Shown here piece after piece: positions 1 to 8,620 of a stretch of DNA of 55,947 bases (positions within the stretch are counted from its first letter, which is position 1; each line of letters begins with the position of its first letter). The stretch covers positions 1 to 55,947 of the forward strand of contig JANQEL010000034.1 of the NCBI GenBank assembly GCA_028278345.1, written 5' to 3'. The position numbers were made by a program, and so were the translations under genes. The stretch is from Myxococcota bacterium (GTDB taxonomy: Bacteria > Myxococcota_A > UBA9160 > UBA4427). A model generated the notes under the pieces. It did not search any database, had not been told where the DNA came from, and saw only the letters and a program-made list of their open reading frames with translations.

Positions 1-120
1 TCGCGAGGGGCGTCGTGGCGACGCCGGTTCGTGGATGACTTGCCAGCGGACACCTCCGATTGCGCCGAAGCTGCCGTAACTGGCTGTTTTTGTGCTGTAA
101 ATCGAACTCCTCGTGGTTCG

Positions 121-162
121 TTGGTCATTCGACTTGGTCATATGACTAATTCGATCGACCAA
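121..162. promoter_or_regulatory. 42-bp near-perfect palindrome (operator-like)
   Basis: The two 21-nt arms match at 17 of 21 positions when one is reverse-complemented. The outer arms are TTGGTC / GACCAA and the core GTCATATGAC (137-146) is perfect; both share the same centre, 141.5. The element is AT-richer than its surroundings and lies in the 226-bp non-coding stretch at the window's left edge, downstream of the minus-strand cca gene. Its size and nested symmetry suit a dimeric repressor operator for a gene beyond the left edge, though a transcribed hairpin is also possible. No convincing ORF is seen in 1-226. A TTGACG hexamer at 171-166 on the minus strand could be a -35 box, but I see no good -10. 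Confidence 0.6.
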
Positions 163-226
163 CGCCGTCAAGGACTGGAGCGAAAAAAATCGCGCTCGAG
201 CCGGAATTTCTCGGCTGGAGGCGGCT

Positions 227-1630
227 CTAGTCGCCGAGAACGCGCGACAGGATCTCTTCGGCGTCGCGCAGACCGGTCTCGTCCTGCAGGTCGCGACAAC
301 GCTCGAGGATCCGCCCGAACTCCGGCGACGGTTCGAGACCGCGCGCGATCAGGTGACGCCCCTGCACGACGTCGCGCGGCGCTTCACTCGCAACCTCGAG
401 GGCGGCGGCCTGCTCGAGGAAGTGATCTCCCCCCGGAAAGCGCCCCGCCACCGCGTCCTCGGTGGTGCGGCCGAAGTGGTCGGCGCGCGCGACGGCTTCG
501 AGCACGGTGAGCGGGAGGCCCACCTCACCGTGCTTGCGCGCGAGCCGACGATAGGCGCGCGCGGTCGCTCCCTGTTCGAAGAAGACCGCCGGTGCCAGAT
601 GATCGGCGACCAGTCGCTCGACCTGCCCATGCAGTTCGTTCGACGCACACAGTCGATCGAGGAAGGCGCGCGTGGGCTCGAGCCCGGCGGCTTCGTGCCC
701 GAGCGATCGAATGCGTCCGTCGACGGTCTGCGTCGTCGCGGGTTTGCCGAAGTCGTGGCACAGCACACCGAACATCATCGCCAGTGCGTGCTCTCCCACG
801 GCCTCGCGAAATGCGACCGCTCGATCGAGGGCCATCAGGGTGTGGATGTAGACGTCGCCCTCGGGATGCCACTCGGGATCCTGGACGACGCCTACCAGCG
901 CCGCGATCTCGGGAAATTGCGAGAGCAGGTCGCTCGCGCGCAGGAACTCGAAACCGAGCGAAGGCTTGCGTCCCTTCGAGAGGAGCTTGCGGAACTCTTC
1001 GAGGATGCGTTCACCGGGGAGTTCGCCCAGATCGAAGCCCGAGCAGATCTCGTAGAGATCGTCGTCGACTGCGAAGTCGAAGCGCGCAGCGAACTGCGCC
1101 ACGCGCAGGGCTCGCAGGGGATCTTCGCCGAAGGTCGAAGGATCGGTCGCACGCAGGAGCCCCACCGAGAGATCCCGAAGACCTCCGTGGGGGTCGAGCA
1201 GCTCGCCGGTCGCGAGATCGATCCCCATGCTGTTCACCGACACATCGCGGCGTCGCGCCGCCTCGGCGAAATCGAGGTTCGGATCGCACTCGACCTCGAA
1301 GCCGCGATGACCCGGAGCCACTTTGTTGTCGCGCCGCGGCAGGGAGAAATCGACATCGAGCCCCGCCACCCGCCACACCCCGAAGGCCTGGCCCACGGTG
1401 ATGACCTCGCCGAATTCACCGAGGACCGCCTCCAGACGCTCACGAGTGAGGCCAAACACCTCGACATCGAGATCCTTCACCGCCTCGCCCAACAGGCCGT
1501 CGCGCACCACGCCACCCACGAGCACGGCGCGCCCACCTTCCCGAACGAGACGCGCGGCGATCTCCAGGATGCGGCGCCCGACGTCGGTGGCCGCAACCTC
1601 TTCGCGAATCTGGGAACCCGTCGGCAACAT
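227..1630 (-). CDS. cca: CCA-adding-type tRNA nucleotidyltransferase with HD domain
   Basis: This 467-aa protein is a class II nucleotidyltransferase that adds or repairs the 3' CCA (or A) end of tRNAs in the cytoplasm. The head domain shows GGVVRD (residues 39-44), the catalytic DLDVEVFG aspartates (D53, D55), the RRRDVSVNSMG segment (127-136) and DPHGGLRDL (147-154). The tRNA nucleotidyltransferase helical region follows. An HD phosphohydrolase motif appears as CHDFGK at 291-296. I placed the start at the ATG at 1630 because the upstream open extension is Arg-rich, unlike the family, and would run into the divergent gene starting at 1660. Only 29 bp separate the two start codons, so the promoters must overlap coding sequence. 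Whether it adds CCA or only CC/A cannot be decided here. Confidence 0.93.
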   Translation of the reverse strand: MLPTGSQIREEVAATDVGRRILEIAARLVREGGRAVLVGGVVRDGLLGEAVKDLDVEVFGLTRERLEAVLGEFGEVITVGQAFGVWRVAGLDVDFSLPRRDNKVAPGHRGFEVECDPNLDFAEAARRRDVSVNSMGIDLATGELLDPHGGLRDLSVGLLRATDPSTFGEDPLRALRVAQFAARFDFAVDDDLYEICSGFDLGELPGERILEEFRKLLSKGRKPSLGFEFLRASDLLSQFPEIAALVGVVQDPEWHPEGDVYIHTLMALDRAVAFREAVGEHALAMMFGVLCHDFGKPATTQTVDGRIRSLGHEAAGLEPTRAFLDRLCASNELHGQVERLVADHLAPAVFFEQGATARAYRRLARKHGEVGLPLTVLEAVARADHFGRTTEDAVAGRFPGGDHFLEQAAALEVASEAPRDVVQGRHLIARGLEPSPEFGRILERCRDLQDETGLRDAEEILSRVLGD

Positions 1631-1659
1631 GACGAACCGAAGTCTATAGTGACGCGCCG

Positions 1660-2487
1660 ATGCAATCGCGAATCTCCGACGCCGTTCTTCCGTTTTCGCT
1701 GACCCGCCCGCTCTCCGCCGTGGCCCTCGTGTGTGCCCTGCTCGGCCCCCTCGCCTGCGCGTCGCCACCGCCGCGCGCCGCCATGGTGGTGGGCAATGGC
1801 GCCTACACGCGTACGACCCCACTGCCGAGCCCGCCCAACGACGCGCACGCCATCGCACAGCGGCTGCAAGAACTCGGCTGGGAAGTCACCACGGCGATCG
1901 ACGTCGATGCCGCCGCCTTCGAGGCCGCCGTCTCGCGCTTCGCCGCCGAGAGTGAAGCCTCCGAGCAACGCATCTTCTTCTACGCCGGACACAGCATGCA
2001 GATCGACGGGGAGAACTACTTCGTACCGATCGGCTTCGATCCCAGGCGCGATGGCCTGGAGAAGGACGCACCGGCCGTGAGCGCGACCCTCGAGAAGCTA
2101 CGCGGCGGCACGGGGCAGGTCGCCGTCGTGCTCGACGCCAGCTACGACAACCCGGTCGCCTTCGACTTCGCGCGCATCCAGCGCGAACGCAATCCGGGGC
2201 AGCGCACCGAAGCGGCGCCCGGGCTCGCCGAGGTGATCCTCGAACCGGGCACCTATATCGCCTACTCGACGGCGCCCGGGCACATCACCTACCTCGGCAG
2301 TCAGCGCAACAGCGCGTTCACCCGCGCGCTCCTCGAACAACTCGGCGAGCAGGATTGGGAGATCGGCACGGTACTCGTGCTGGTTCGCGATCAGGTGATG
2401 GAGCAGACCGGGGGCACCCAGGTGCCGTGGGACCGCTCGGCCCTGACTGCTCCCTTCAAGGTCGGCGCACCCGAAGGTGACGAGTAG
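1660..2487 (+). CDS. Caspase-fold (C14-like) exported protein with Cys-to-Ser substitution
   Basis: This 275-aa protein has an N-terminal hydrophobic signal (about 14-33). It may be lipidated at C33, although the -3 residue is Pro, so the lipobox is weak. The caspase p20-like fold starts at AMVVGNGAY (41-49). The catalytic His is present in FFYAGHS (H111), but the family's DAC(R)xNP segment reads VVLDASYDNP, putting Ser161 (codon AGC) where the nucleophilic Cys is expected. It is therefore probably a pseudo-caspase, or less likely a Ser variant. The usual phosphoregulatory or TPR appendages are absent; the protein is little more than the bare domain. It is divergent from cca and appears monocistronic. 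Two other caspase-fold proteins in this window retain Cys. Confidence 0.85.
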   Translation: MQSRISDAVLPFSLTRPLSAVALVCALLGPLACASPPPRAAMVVGNGAYTRTTPLPSPPNDAHAIAQRLQELGWEVTTAIDVDAAAFEAAVSRFAAESEASEQRIFFYAGHSMQIDGENYFVPIGFDPRRDGLEKDAPAVSATLEKLRGGTGQVAVVLDASYDNPVAFDFARIQRERNPGQRTEAAPGLAEVILEPGTYIAYSTAPGHITYLGSQRNSAFTRALLEQLGEQDWEIGTVLVLVRDQVMEQTGGTQVPWDRSALTAPFKVGAPEGDE

Positions 2488-2507
2488 CGTCTCGCTTCAG
2501 GTATTTA

Positions 2508-3770
2508 TCAAGCGCCCTTCGAGAGCTTGTACCGGATGGGCACGTGCTTGTGTCCGACGACGAAGCTCGAAGTGATCCACTCGGGCTGACCCGCGAGCTC
2601 GAGTTCCTCGATGCGCGAGACCCACTCGTTCAGCAGGGCGCACTGGGTGCGACGCGCGAGGTGGGTGCCCAGGCAGTAGTGCTCGCCGTGGCCGAAGCCC
2701 ACGTGGCGGTTCGGGTTGCGGTCGACCTTGAAGGTGTAGGGGTCGTCGAAGACCTCGTCGTCGCGATTGCCCGAGGCGTAGAACATCACGACGAATTCGC
2801 CGGCTTCGATCTTCTTGCCGTGCAGTTCGGTGTCGCGCGATGCCGTGCGGCGCATGTAGTTGACCGGACTGGTCCAGCGCACGATTTCCTCGACCGCACT
2901 CGGGATGAGCGACGGATCGCGCTTCAACTTCTCGAGCTCTTCGGGATGTTCCGCCAGCGCGCGCATGCCACCGGCCAGGGAGTTCTTCGTGGTGTCGTGC
3001 CCGGCCGTGAAGGTGATGAGGTAGTAGCCGAGGGTTTCGAGCGGGCCCATGGGCTCGCCGTTCACCTGGCCGTTGGCGAGCACGCTCGCGAGATCGTCGC
3101 GCGGGTTCTTGCGGCGATCCTCGATGATCGGGTTGAAGAGGTTGAAGAGATCCATGCCGAGCTTCATCACGCGCTCCTGCGCGTTGCTCTCGTCGACCTC
3201 CTCACCCCAGCCGAGTTCGCTGTCTTCGGGAGCGAAGAGCTGGTTGGTGAGGTCGAGCATGGTGGCTTCCTGCTCGACCGGCACGCCGAGGATGGTCGAG
3301 AGCACGCGCAGGGGATAGGCGGCGGCGACGTCCATGGCAAAATCGCACTCGCCCTCGCCCGTCTCTCCGGCGAGACGATCGACGATCTCGCGGGCGGCGC
3401 CCTTCACGATGTCGTCGACGCGGTTGATCGCGCGCGGGGTGAACCAGGGGCTCGCCACCTTGCGGAACTCGCGATGCTTGGGCGGATCCATTTCGATCAC
3501 CGTCTTCATGGCGCCGAGCCCCTCCTGGCGGTCGATCGGCATGCCCCGGCGTTCGATGATGATGCCGGGGTCGCTCAAGAAGAGGTCGGGTTGTCGCGAG
3601 ATCGAGCAGATGTCGGCGTGCCGCGTAATCGCCCAATAGGGCTCGTAGATCTCGTTGTCACAATGGTGCACGGGAGAGTCGGCGCGCAGCTTGGCGAAGA
3701 GATCGTGGGGGGGACCGTTGGCCGCGTAGGCTTCGGCAGCAATGAGTTCGTGACCGTCGGTGATGGACAT
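2508..3770 (-). CDS. Cytochrome P450
   Basis: This 420-aa soluble bacterial P450 monooxygenase lacks a membrane anchor. The heme-thiolate loop FGHGEHYCLG is at 359-368 with axial Cys366. The I-helix oxygen-activation motif AGHDTT is at 256-261 and the K-helix ExxR is E295-IVR298. It resembles the sterol/fatty-acid hydroxylating P450s of actinobacteria and deltaproteobacteria (CYP125/142-like) by overall feel, but the substrate cannot be assigned. It would need a ferredoxin and reductase, and none is encoded nearby. The ATG at 3770 is preceded by a GGAG Shine-Dalgarno. The gene is monocistronic, with its 3' end 20 bp from that of the pseudo-caspase gene. Confidence 0.95.
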   Translation of the reverse strand: MSITDGHELIAAEAYAANGPPHDLFAKLRADSPVHHCDNEIYEPYWAITRHADICSISRQPDLFLSDPGIIIERRGMPIDRQEGLGAMKTVIEMDPPKHREFRKVASPWFTPRAINRVDDIVKGAAREIVDRLAGETGEGECDFAMDVAAAYPLRVLSTILGVPVEQEATMLDLTNQLFAPEDSELGWGEEVDESNAQERVMKLGMDLFNLFNPIIEDRRKNPRDDLASVLANGQVNGEPMGPLETLGYYLITFTAGHDTTKNSLAGGMRALAEHPEELEKLKRDPSLIPSAVEEIVRWTSPVNYMRRTASRDTELHGKKIEAGEFVVMFYASGNRDDEVFDDPYTFKVDRNPNRHVGFGHGEHYCLGTHLARRTQCALLNEWVSRIEELELAGQPEWITSSFVVGHKHVPIRYKLSKGA

Positions 3771-3932
3771 GGCTGGGGTCTCCGTAGCGTGGGCGCGTTC
3801 TCTTCGAGCCCAATCCTAGTGCGATTTCCATCGTCCGCCCGCACGGCTTTCCGCAGCGAAATGCCCGAGCCATCGAGAGCCGACACGCATGCAACGATCC
3901 GCTGACACTCGACAGTCCAGCGCGCGCCCGCG

Positions 3933-4553
3933 ATGATTCACCGCATGACACACCGCCAATCGACTCGGCTCTCGATCGCCCTGTGGCTGCTCGCCACGTC
4001 GCTCTTCCTCTCTGCGTGCGGGATCCAGTCGATCCCCCAGGCCGAGAACGAACTCGACGCGACGGCGGCCGAAGTGACCAACCAATACAAGCGCCGCGCC
4101 GACCTGATCCCGAACCTCGTCTCCACCGTGAAGGGCTACGCGGCCCACGAGCAGGAGACGCTGACGGCGGTGACGGAGGCGCGCGCGAAGGCCACGGCGA
4201 TGCGCATCGATCCCTCGCAGGCGAGCGCCGAGCAGATCCAGCAGTTCCAGGCGGCCCAGGGCGGGCTGTCCCAGGCGCTGGGCCGCTTGATGGTGGTGGC
4301 CGAGCGCTATCCCGATCTGAAGGCCGATCGCAACTTCCGCGAACTCCAGGCCCAACTGGAAGGCACGGAGAACCGCATCACGATCGCGCGCCAGCGCCAC
4401 ATCGACGCCATCCGCCGCTTCAACGACCTGGTTGCCGTGCCGCCGACGAGCTTCACCAACAGCCTCTTCTATCAGCACGACAAGCGGCCGCAGTGGAGCC
4501 TCGACCCGGCGGAGCAGAAGGCGGTCGAACAGGCACCCGAGGTGGCCTTCTAG
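3933..4553 (+). CDS. lemA: LemA family lipoprotein
   Basis: This 206-aa protein has a clear lipoprotein signal peptide ending in LSAC (Cys29), so it is probably lipid-anchored on the periplasmic side. The mature part is the helical LemA domain, with the family's typical NQYKRRADLIPNLVSTVKGY segment (about 52-71) near its start and helical heptads throughout. LemA function is unsettled; it is usually encoded with TPM-domain proteins, as here. ATGs at 3933 and 3945 are both possible starts. The stop at 4551-4553 directly abuts the GTG of the next gene, indicating translational coupling in a LemA-TPM-TPM operon. Confidence 0.92.
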   Translation: MIHRMTHRQSTRLSIALWLLATSLFLSACGIQSIPQAENELDATAAEVTNQYKRRADLIPNLVSTVKGYAAHEQETLTAVTEARAKATAMRIDPSQASAEQIQQFQAAQGGLSQALGRLMVVAERYPDLKADRNFRELQAQLEGTENRITIARQRHIDAIRRFNDLVAVPPTSFTNSLFYQHDKRPQWSLDPAEQKAVEQAPEVAF

Positions 4554-5339
4554 GTGGCGCTTCGCAGCGGGCTCGTATGCCTGGCATTCGGGCTCAGCCT
4601 CGTCGTGGGGTCGTCGATCGCGAGTGCGGAGTTTCGTGTGCCGAAGCTGCGTGGTGCGGTCAACGACGAAGCCGGCATGCTTTCGCAAGGTGCGCGTACG
4701 CGCATCGAATCGGCGCTGCACGCGCTTCGCGACGGCGGGGGTACACAGCTCGCGGTGCTCACCGTGCCGAGCCTCGAGGGGCTCACCATCGAACAGGCTT
4801 CGATCCGCGTCGCCGATCGATGGCAACTCGGTGACGAGAAGCGTGACGACGGCGTGCTCTTGATGATCGCGCGCGACGAGCGGCGCATGCGCATCGAGGT
4901 CGGACAGGGGCTCGAGGGTGCGCTCACCGACGCCTGGTCGAAGCGCATCATCGATGAATCGATGCGGCCGCTGTTTCGCGCGGGGGATGTCGACGGGGGT
5001 GTGGCCGTCGGGGTCTTCGAGATCGCGAAGCGCACGAATCCCGAGATCGACCTGCGCCCGCATCTCGAAGGGGCCGTGCGCTCGCATTCGCGTCGCGTTC
5101 AGGTGCGCAGCTCGGGATCGTCCGGCAGCCTGTTTCCATTCCTGCTCTTCGGTCTTGTGATCCTGATGCGCATGGGCCTGTTCGGCGGTCGTCGCGGGCG
5201 AAGACGCTACCTGTGGGGCGCGCCCATGATCGGGGGCGGCATCGGGATGGGCCGGTCTTCATTCGGCGGCGGTTTCTCCGGGGGCTTCTCGGGTGGAGGT
5301 GGCGGCTTTTCGGGCGGCGGCGCCTCGGGAGGTTGGTGA
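4554..5339 (+). CDS. TPM domain (YgcG-like) membrane protein with Gly-rich tail
   Basis: This 261-aa protein starts with GTG immediately after the lemA stop codon. An N-terminal signal peptide (about 5-24) is followed by a TPM/DUF477 domain (about 25-155), including LRGAVNDEAGMLS and a VGQGLEGALTD segment typical of the family. One transmembrane helix (about 185-202), a basic stretch and a tail of GGGFSGG-type repeats ending in SGGW follow. The TPM domain should be periplasmic, with the Gly/Ser/Phe tail on the other side of the membrane. TPM proteins have been linked to photosystem II repair in plants; the bacterial role is unclear. Its TGA overlaps the ATG of the next gene (TGATG). Confidence 0.9.
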   Translation: MALRSGLVCLAFGLSLVVGSSIASAEFRVPKLRGAVNDEAGMLSQGARTRIESALHALRDGGGTQLAVLTVPSLEGLTIEQASIRVADRWQLGDEKRDDGVLLMIARDERRMRIEVGQGLEGALTDAWSKRIIDESMRPLFRAGDVDGGVAVGVFEIAKRTNPEIDLRPHLEGAVRSHSRRVQVRSSGSSGSLFPFLLFGLVILMRMGLFGGRRGRRRYLWGAPMIGGGIGMGRSSFGGGFSGGFSGGGGGFSGGGASGGW

Positions 5340-5995
5340 TGGACACGCTTCCCGATTGGGCGAATCGAACCCTGGGGCAGGCCGGGCACGAACGCGTCGA
5401 AGCCGCGATCGCGGCGGCCGAAGCGCGCACGAGTGGCGAGATCGTTCCGCTGCTGGTGCGCAGTTCGTCGACGTTCGGTCACGTGCCCCTGCTCGCGGCC
5501 GCATTCATTCTGGTGGCCGCGATCAGCCTCGATCTCTACGCCGTGTTGGGCGACTGGATCGGAAACGATGTCGCTGCGGTGATCCTCGTGTGGATCGGCG
5601 CGGCAGTGCTCGGCTACCTGGCCGCGAGCTTCGACGCCGTCGACCGCCTGCTCACGCCCAGGAGTGACCAGGCCGCGCAGGTCGACCTGCGAGCGGAGGT
5701 CGAGTTCTACGAGCAGGGCATCGGGCAGACCCGGGGCCGCACCGGCGTGCTCCTCATGGTCTCGCTGCTGGAACGTCGCGCCGTTGTGCTGGCCGACCGC
5801 GCGATCTCCGAACAGCTGCCTCCCGAAACCTGGCAGGAGGTGGTGGATCTCCTCACCGATGGCGTGAAACAGCGCGACCTCGCCGCCGGGTTCTGTGCGG
5901 CGATCGAACGCTGCGGCGATTTGCTCGAAGCCCACTTTCCGATCGATCCGGGCGATGAGAACGAGCTGCGCGATCACCTGATCGTCAAGGATTGA
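5339..5995 (+). CDS. TPM domain protein, second copy
   Basis: This 218-aa protein starts at the ATG at 5339, which overlaps the preceding stop codon (TGATG); a longer upstream open frame is only the shadow of the previous gene. An N-terminal part (about 8-45) carries the GHERVEAAIAAAEARTSGEIVP segment typical of TPM domains. Two hydrophobic helices follow (about 48-70 and 78-98), then a C-terminal alpha/beta region with RTGVLLMVSLLERRAVVLAD, the other half of a TPM domain. The domain is thus split by a membrane hairpin, as in other short putative membrane TPM proteins found with LemA. It is the third gene of the LemA cluster; the next gene starts 6 bp later and may be cotranscribed. Confidence 0.87.
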   Translation: MDTLPDWANRTLGQAGHERVEAAIAAAEARTSGEIVPLLVRSSSTFGHVPLLAAAFILVAAISLDLYAVLGDWIGNDVAAVILVWIGAAVLGYLAASFDAVDRLLTPRSDQAAQVDLRAEVEFYEQGIGQTRGRTGVLLMVSLLERRAVVLADRAISEQLPPETWQEVVDLLTDGVKQRDLAAGFCAAIERCGDLLEAHFPIDPGDENELRDHLIVKD

Positions 5996-6001
5996 TCGCC
6001 G

Positions 6002-7453
6002 GTGCCGGGCGCGAGCGATGCGGCTTTGTACTGGGGTTTCGTCGCACTGCTCATCGCGGGTGTGTTCGCGATGCCCGCATTTCCGAGCCAGGACGGCGCG
6101 ATCCACCTCTACAACTTCGGCCTGATCGAGAGCCTCGCCTCCGGCGATCCGGGTCGGGGGGAGTTCTTTCGCGTCGAAATCGATTCACCGATCCATCTCG
6201 CGCTGCCACGGCTCGGGAGCTTGCTCATCGGCTGGCTGCCGGCGTGGGCGGTGGAGCGGCTCTTCATCGCGCTGCATGTCGCGATGCTCGCGTGGTTCGC
6301 CGTCGCGTGGTTGCGGGCGCACGAACGAGCCCCCTACCCGGGTGCGTGGGCGGCGCTCGCCTTCGCGTTTCCGTGGTCGCTCTTCATGGGCTTCTACGCC
6401 TACCAGCTCGCGAGTGATATCGCGCTGCTGGCGCTCGTGGCGGCCTGGCGTTGGCGCGATGCATCACTCTTGAAGCTTGCTGGCGTGGTGTGGATCGCGG
6501 GCGCGTTCGTCCTCGCGTTCCACGCGGTTGCGGCCGCGCTCTTCGCGGCGTTGATCGCGTTGCTGCCCGTCGTCGCCGATCGCGATCGCGCGATCGTTCA
6601 GCGGCTCGTGCGCGGGGCGGCGCTTTCGCTTCCGATTCTTCTCGCGATCCTTTCGATCCTCTCTTCGGCCGATGGGGAGGCACCGTGGCGCTGGCCGGAC
6701 CCGTCGTACGCGATCGTCTATCTCGCCACCCTCGGACGCTTCGTCTTCCAGGGTCAGCTGCTCAGCGCACTCGTCGTCGCGGGAACGTTTCTGTTCTTGT
6801 GCGCGCGACGCGAATCACTCGCTTCGGCCCCCTACGTCTGGAGCTCCGCCGCCCTGCTCGCCCTGCTTCACCTCGCCCTGCCCGATGCACTGGGCGGTGG
6901 CGGATATCTCACGGGTCGCTTCGCCTGGTGGATCCCGCTGCTGCTGCTCCCCGCCCTCGATTGCGACGAGACCTCGGGTGCCACTTTCGATCGCCGGTGG
7001 CTACCGCCGGCCCTCGCCCTGCTCTCGATCGCGATGACGATTCGTCTCGCCGCACCCAGCGCGGCGATCGCGGCCGAAGTCCAGCAGGGCGCCGCCCTGC
7101 ACCCGATCGACGGACGGATCAGCGCCGCCCTATTCGACCGGGATCCGCGTAGCGAGGCCAACCTCGAACCGCTGCGCCATGCGGTCGCGTGGTTCGCGAT
7201 GGATGGCGGCATCGTGACGACGAACTACCAGGCGCGTGAGCGCTTCTTCCCCGTACGCCTCACCGAGCGCGCCGCAAGGCTGCACCCCGACGTCGACGTC
7301 AACGCCGCCTGGGAGACCGACTGGGGTCGGCTTCCCCTCGACGCGCTGCTCTCGGTCGACGCGGAGGAGGCCGACCGCGAACGTCTCGCACGAAACTTCG
7401 AATCGGTCTGGCTCGACAGTTCGAAGCGCGTAGAGTTGTGGCGCCGACGCTGA
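6002..7453 (+). CDS. Polytopic membrane protein of unknown function
   Basis: This 483-aa protein has about ten or eleven predicted transmembrane helices, spread from residue 9 to about 350, and a C-terminal soluble domain (about 370-483). It starts with GTG at 6002, seven to ten bases after an AAGGA Shine-Dalgarno. An early loop contains FPSQDGAIHLYNF, resembling the acidic first periplasmic loop of GT-C-type glycosyltransferases or related membrane proteins, but no diagnostic motif lets me assign an enzyme family. It follows the TPM gene by 6 bp and is followed 18 bp later by a sulfatase-fold lipoprotein gene, so the three may share a transcript. A role at the cell envelope is inferred only from topology and neighbours. 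Confidence 0.8.
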   Translation: MPGASDAALYWGFVALLIAGVFAMPAFPSQDGAIHLYNFGLIESLASGDPGRGEFFRVEIDSPIHLALPRLGSLLIGWLPAWAVERLFIALHVAMLAWFAVAWLRAHERAPYPGAWAALAFAFPWSLFMGFYAYQLASDIALLALVAAWRWRDASLLKLAGVVWIAGAFVLAFHAVAAALFAALIALLPVVADRDRAIVQRLVRGAALSLPILLAILSILSSADGEAPWRWPDPSYAIVYLATLGRFVFQGQLLSALVVAGTFLFLCARRESLASAPYVWSSAALLALLHLALPDALGGGGYLTGRFAWWIPLLLLPALDCDETSGATFDRRWLPPALALLSIAMTIRLAAPSAAIAAEVQQGAALHPIDGRISAALFDRDPRSEANLEPLRHAVAWFAMDGGIVTTNYQARERFFPVRLTERAARLHPDVDVNAAWETDWGRLPLDALLSVDAEEADRERLARNFESVWLDSSKRVELWRRR

Positions 7454-7471
7454 GGAGTGCCGCCCACAACC

Positions 7472-8620
7472 ATGCAGAGAGCGTTCGCCAGAGCCTGCTT
7501 CACGACCCTCGTTGTGCTCCTCATGGGGCTCACTGGCTGTTCGGAGCGGGAGAGCATCCATCGGCAGGGGCATCCCAACGTGTTCGTGCTCGTCGTGGAT
7601 GGAATCCCGGCCGACGCGATCGGAGACGATGCGGGAGTGTGGCCGTCCATCGAGGCCCTCGCCGCTGAGGGGGCTCGCTTCGAATCGTCGCTGCTGCCTT
7701 CGATGGACGCGGTTTCGAATCGCACGACCCTGTTGATCTCGCAGCCCCCGGAGAGACATGGCGTGCGCGGTAGCGATGCGGTGCTCCAGGAGGAAGAGCT
7801 CACCCTCGCCGAGGTTTTCGCGCAGCGCGGCTTCGCGACCGCGGCCCTTTCCGACATCGACGTTCTCGAAACGCCGCGGGGTCTCACCCAGGGCTTCGAG
7901 AGCGTCGAGACCAACGGGAGCCTCACGAGTGCGGTCGCCGATTGGCTCGAGGGTTGGAAGCGGGAGGCAGAGAAGCGGGCCTTCCTGCTCTATGTGCACA
8001 CGAAGGTCCGGGGCACGCCGGCCGAGACCGACGGGCGGATCGACGACCTCGTGCGCCTGGTTCGCAGTGTCGAAGGCCCGAACCAGACGGTCATCGCCAT
8101 GACGTCGACACAGACGCCGCGTATGAACGCCACCCGCATTCCGCAGGAGGAGGATACGGGGGTGCCCCTCGTCTTCCGTTTCCCCCCGCGCCTGGCCCCG
8201 GGTGCCGTGCACGCCGACGATGCACGGGCGATGGATCTCGGCCCGACCCTCATGATGCTCGCCAAGGTGCGACGCCCGGAGCGCTACGGCTTCCCCCACA
8301 CCGCCTATAGCTTCGCAATGCGCGACCTCGTCGAAGTGCTGGTCGGGATTCCGCGTGGCATTCCCATGACGGTGACGGGGGAAGGCATGGTGAACGGCGA
8401 ACGCGTGCGATGGATGCGCCTGCGCGAGTACCGGATCGTTCGCCGCACGGCGAGCGATGGCACGGTGCACCACACCCTCTATCAGACGAGCGAAGATCCG
8501 GAAGAGACCACCGATCTCACCGCGAGCGATCCCCTGCGCTCGACCACCTACGCCAAGAAGCTCGACGCCTGGCTCGGCATCTGCGAAAGGTGGGCTCCGG
8601 CTTCGAGTGACGTGCCCTAG
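7472..8620 (+). CDS. Sulfatase/alkaline-phosphatase-fold lipoprotein, degenerate active site
   Basis: This 382-aa protein has a good lipobox (LTGC, Cys23). The fold is recognisable from [16 protein letters not shown] (36-51), where sulfatases have a metal-binding DD/DT near this point, and from a nucleophile-region look-alike, [17 protein letters not shown] (82-98). The canonical C/S-x-P-S-R nucleophile is not preserved. The segment that normally reads TSDHG-E reads TSTQTP, losing the metal-binding Asp/His. [11 protein letters not shown] later matches the family's VPLIIR block. It is therefore probably a non-catalytic or repurposed member. The start was set at the ATG at 7472 because an upstream GTG is too close to the GGAG. 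Its TAG overlaps the convergent manB stop through a shared CTAG. Confidence 0.75.
   Translation: MQRAFARACFTTLVVLLMGLTGCSERESIHRQGHPNVFVLVVDGIPADAIGDDAGVWPSIEALAAEGARFESSLLPSMDAVSNRTTLLISQPPERHGVRGSDAVLQEEELTLAEVFAQRGFATAALSDIDVLETPRGLTQGFESVETNGSLTSAVADWLEGWKREAEKRAFLLYVHTKVRGTPAETDGRIDDLVRLVRSVEGPNQTVIAMTSTQTPRMNATRIPQEEDTGVPLVFRFPPRLAPGAVHADDARAMDLGPTLMMLAKVRRPERYGFPHTAYSFAMRDLVEVLVGIPRGIPMTVTGEGMVNGERVRWMRLREYRIVRRTASDGTVHHTLYQTSEDPEETTDLTASDPLRSTTYAKKLDAWLGICERWAPASSDVP

Noticed and set aside
353..1702. Long plus-strand open frame opposite cca
   Set aside because: A shadow of the cca coding frame, with no protein-like composition or plausible start.
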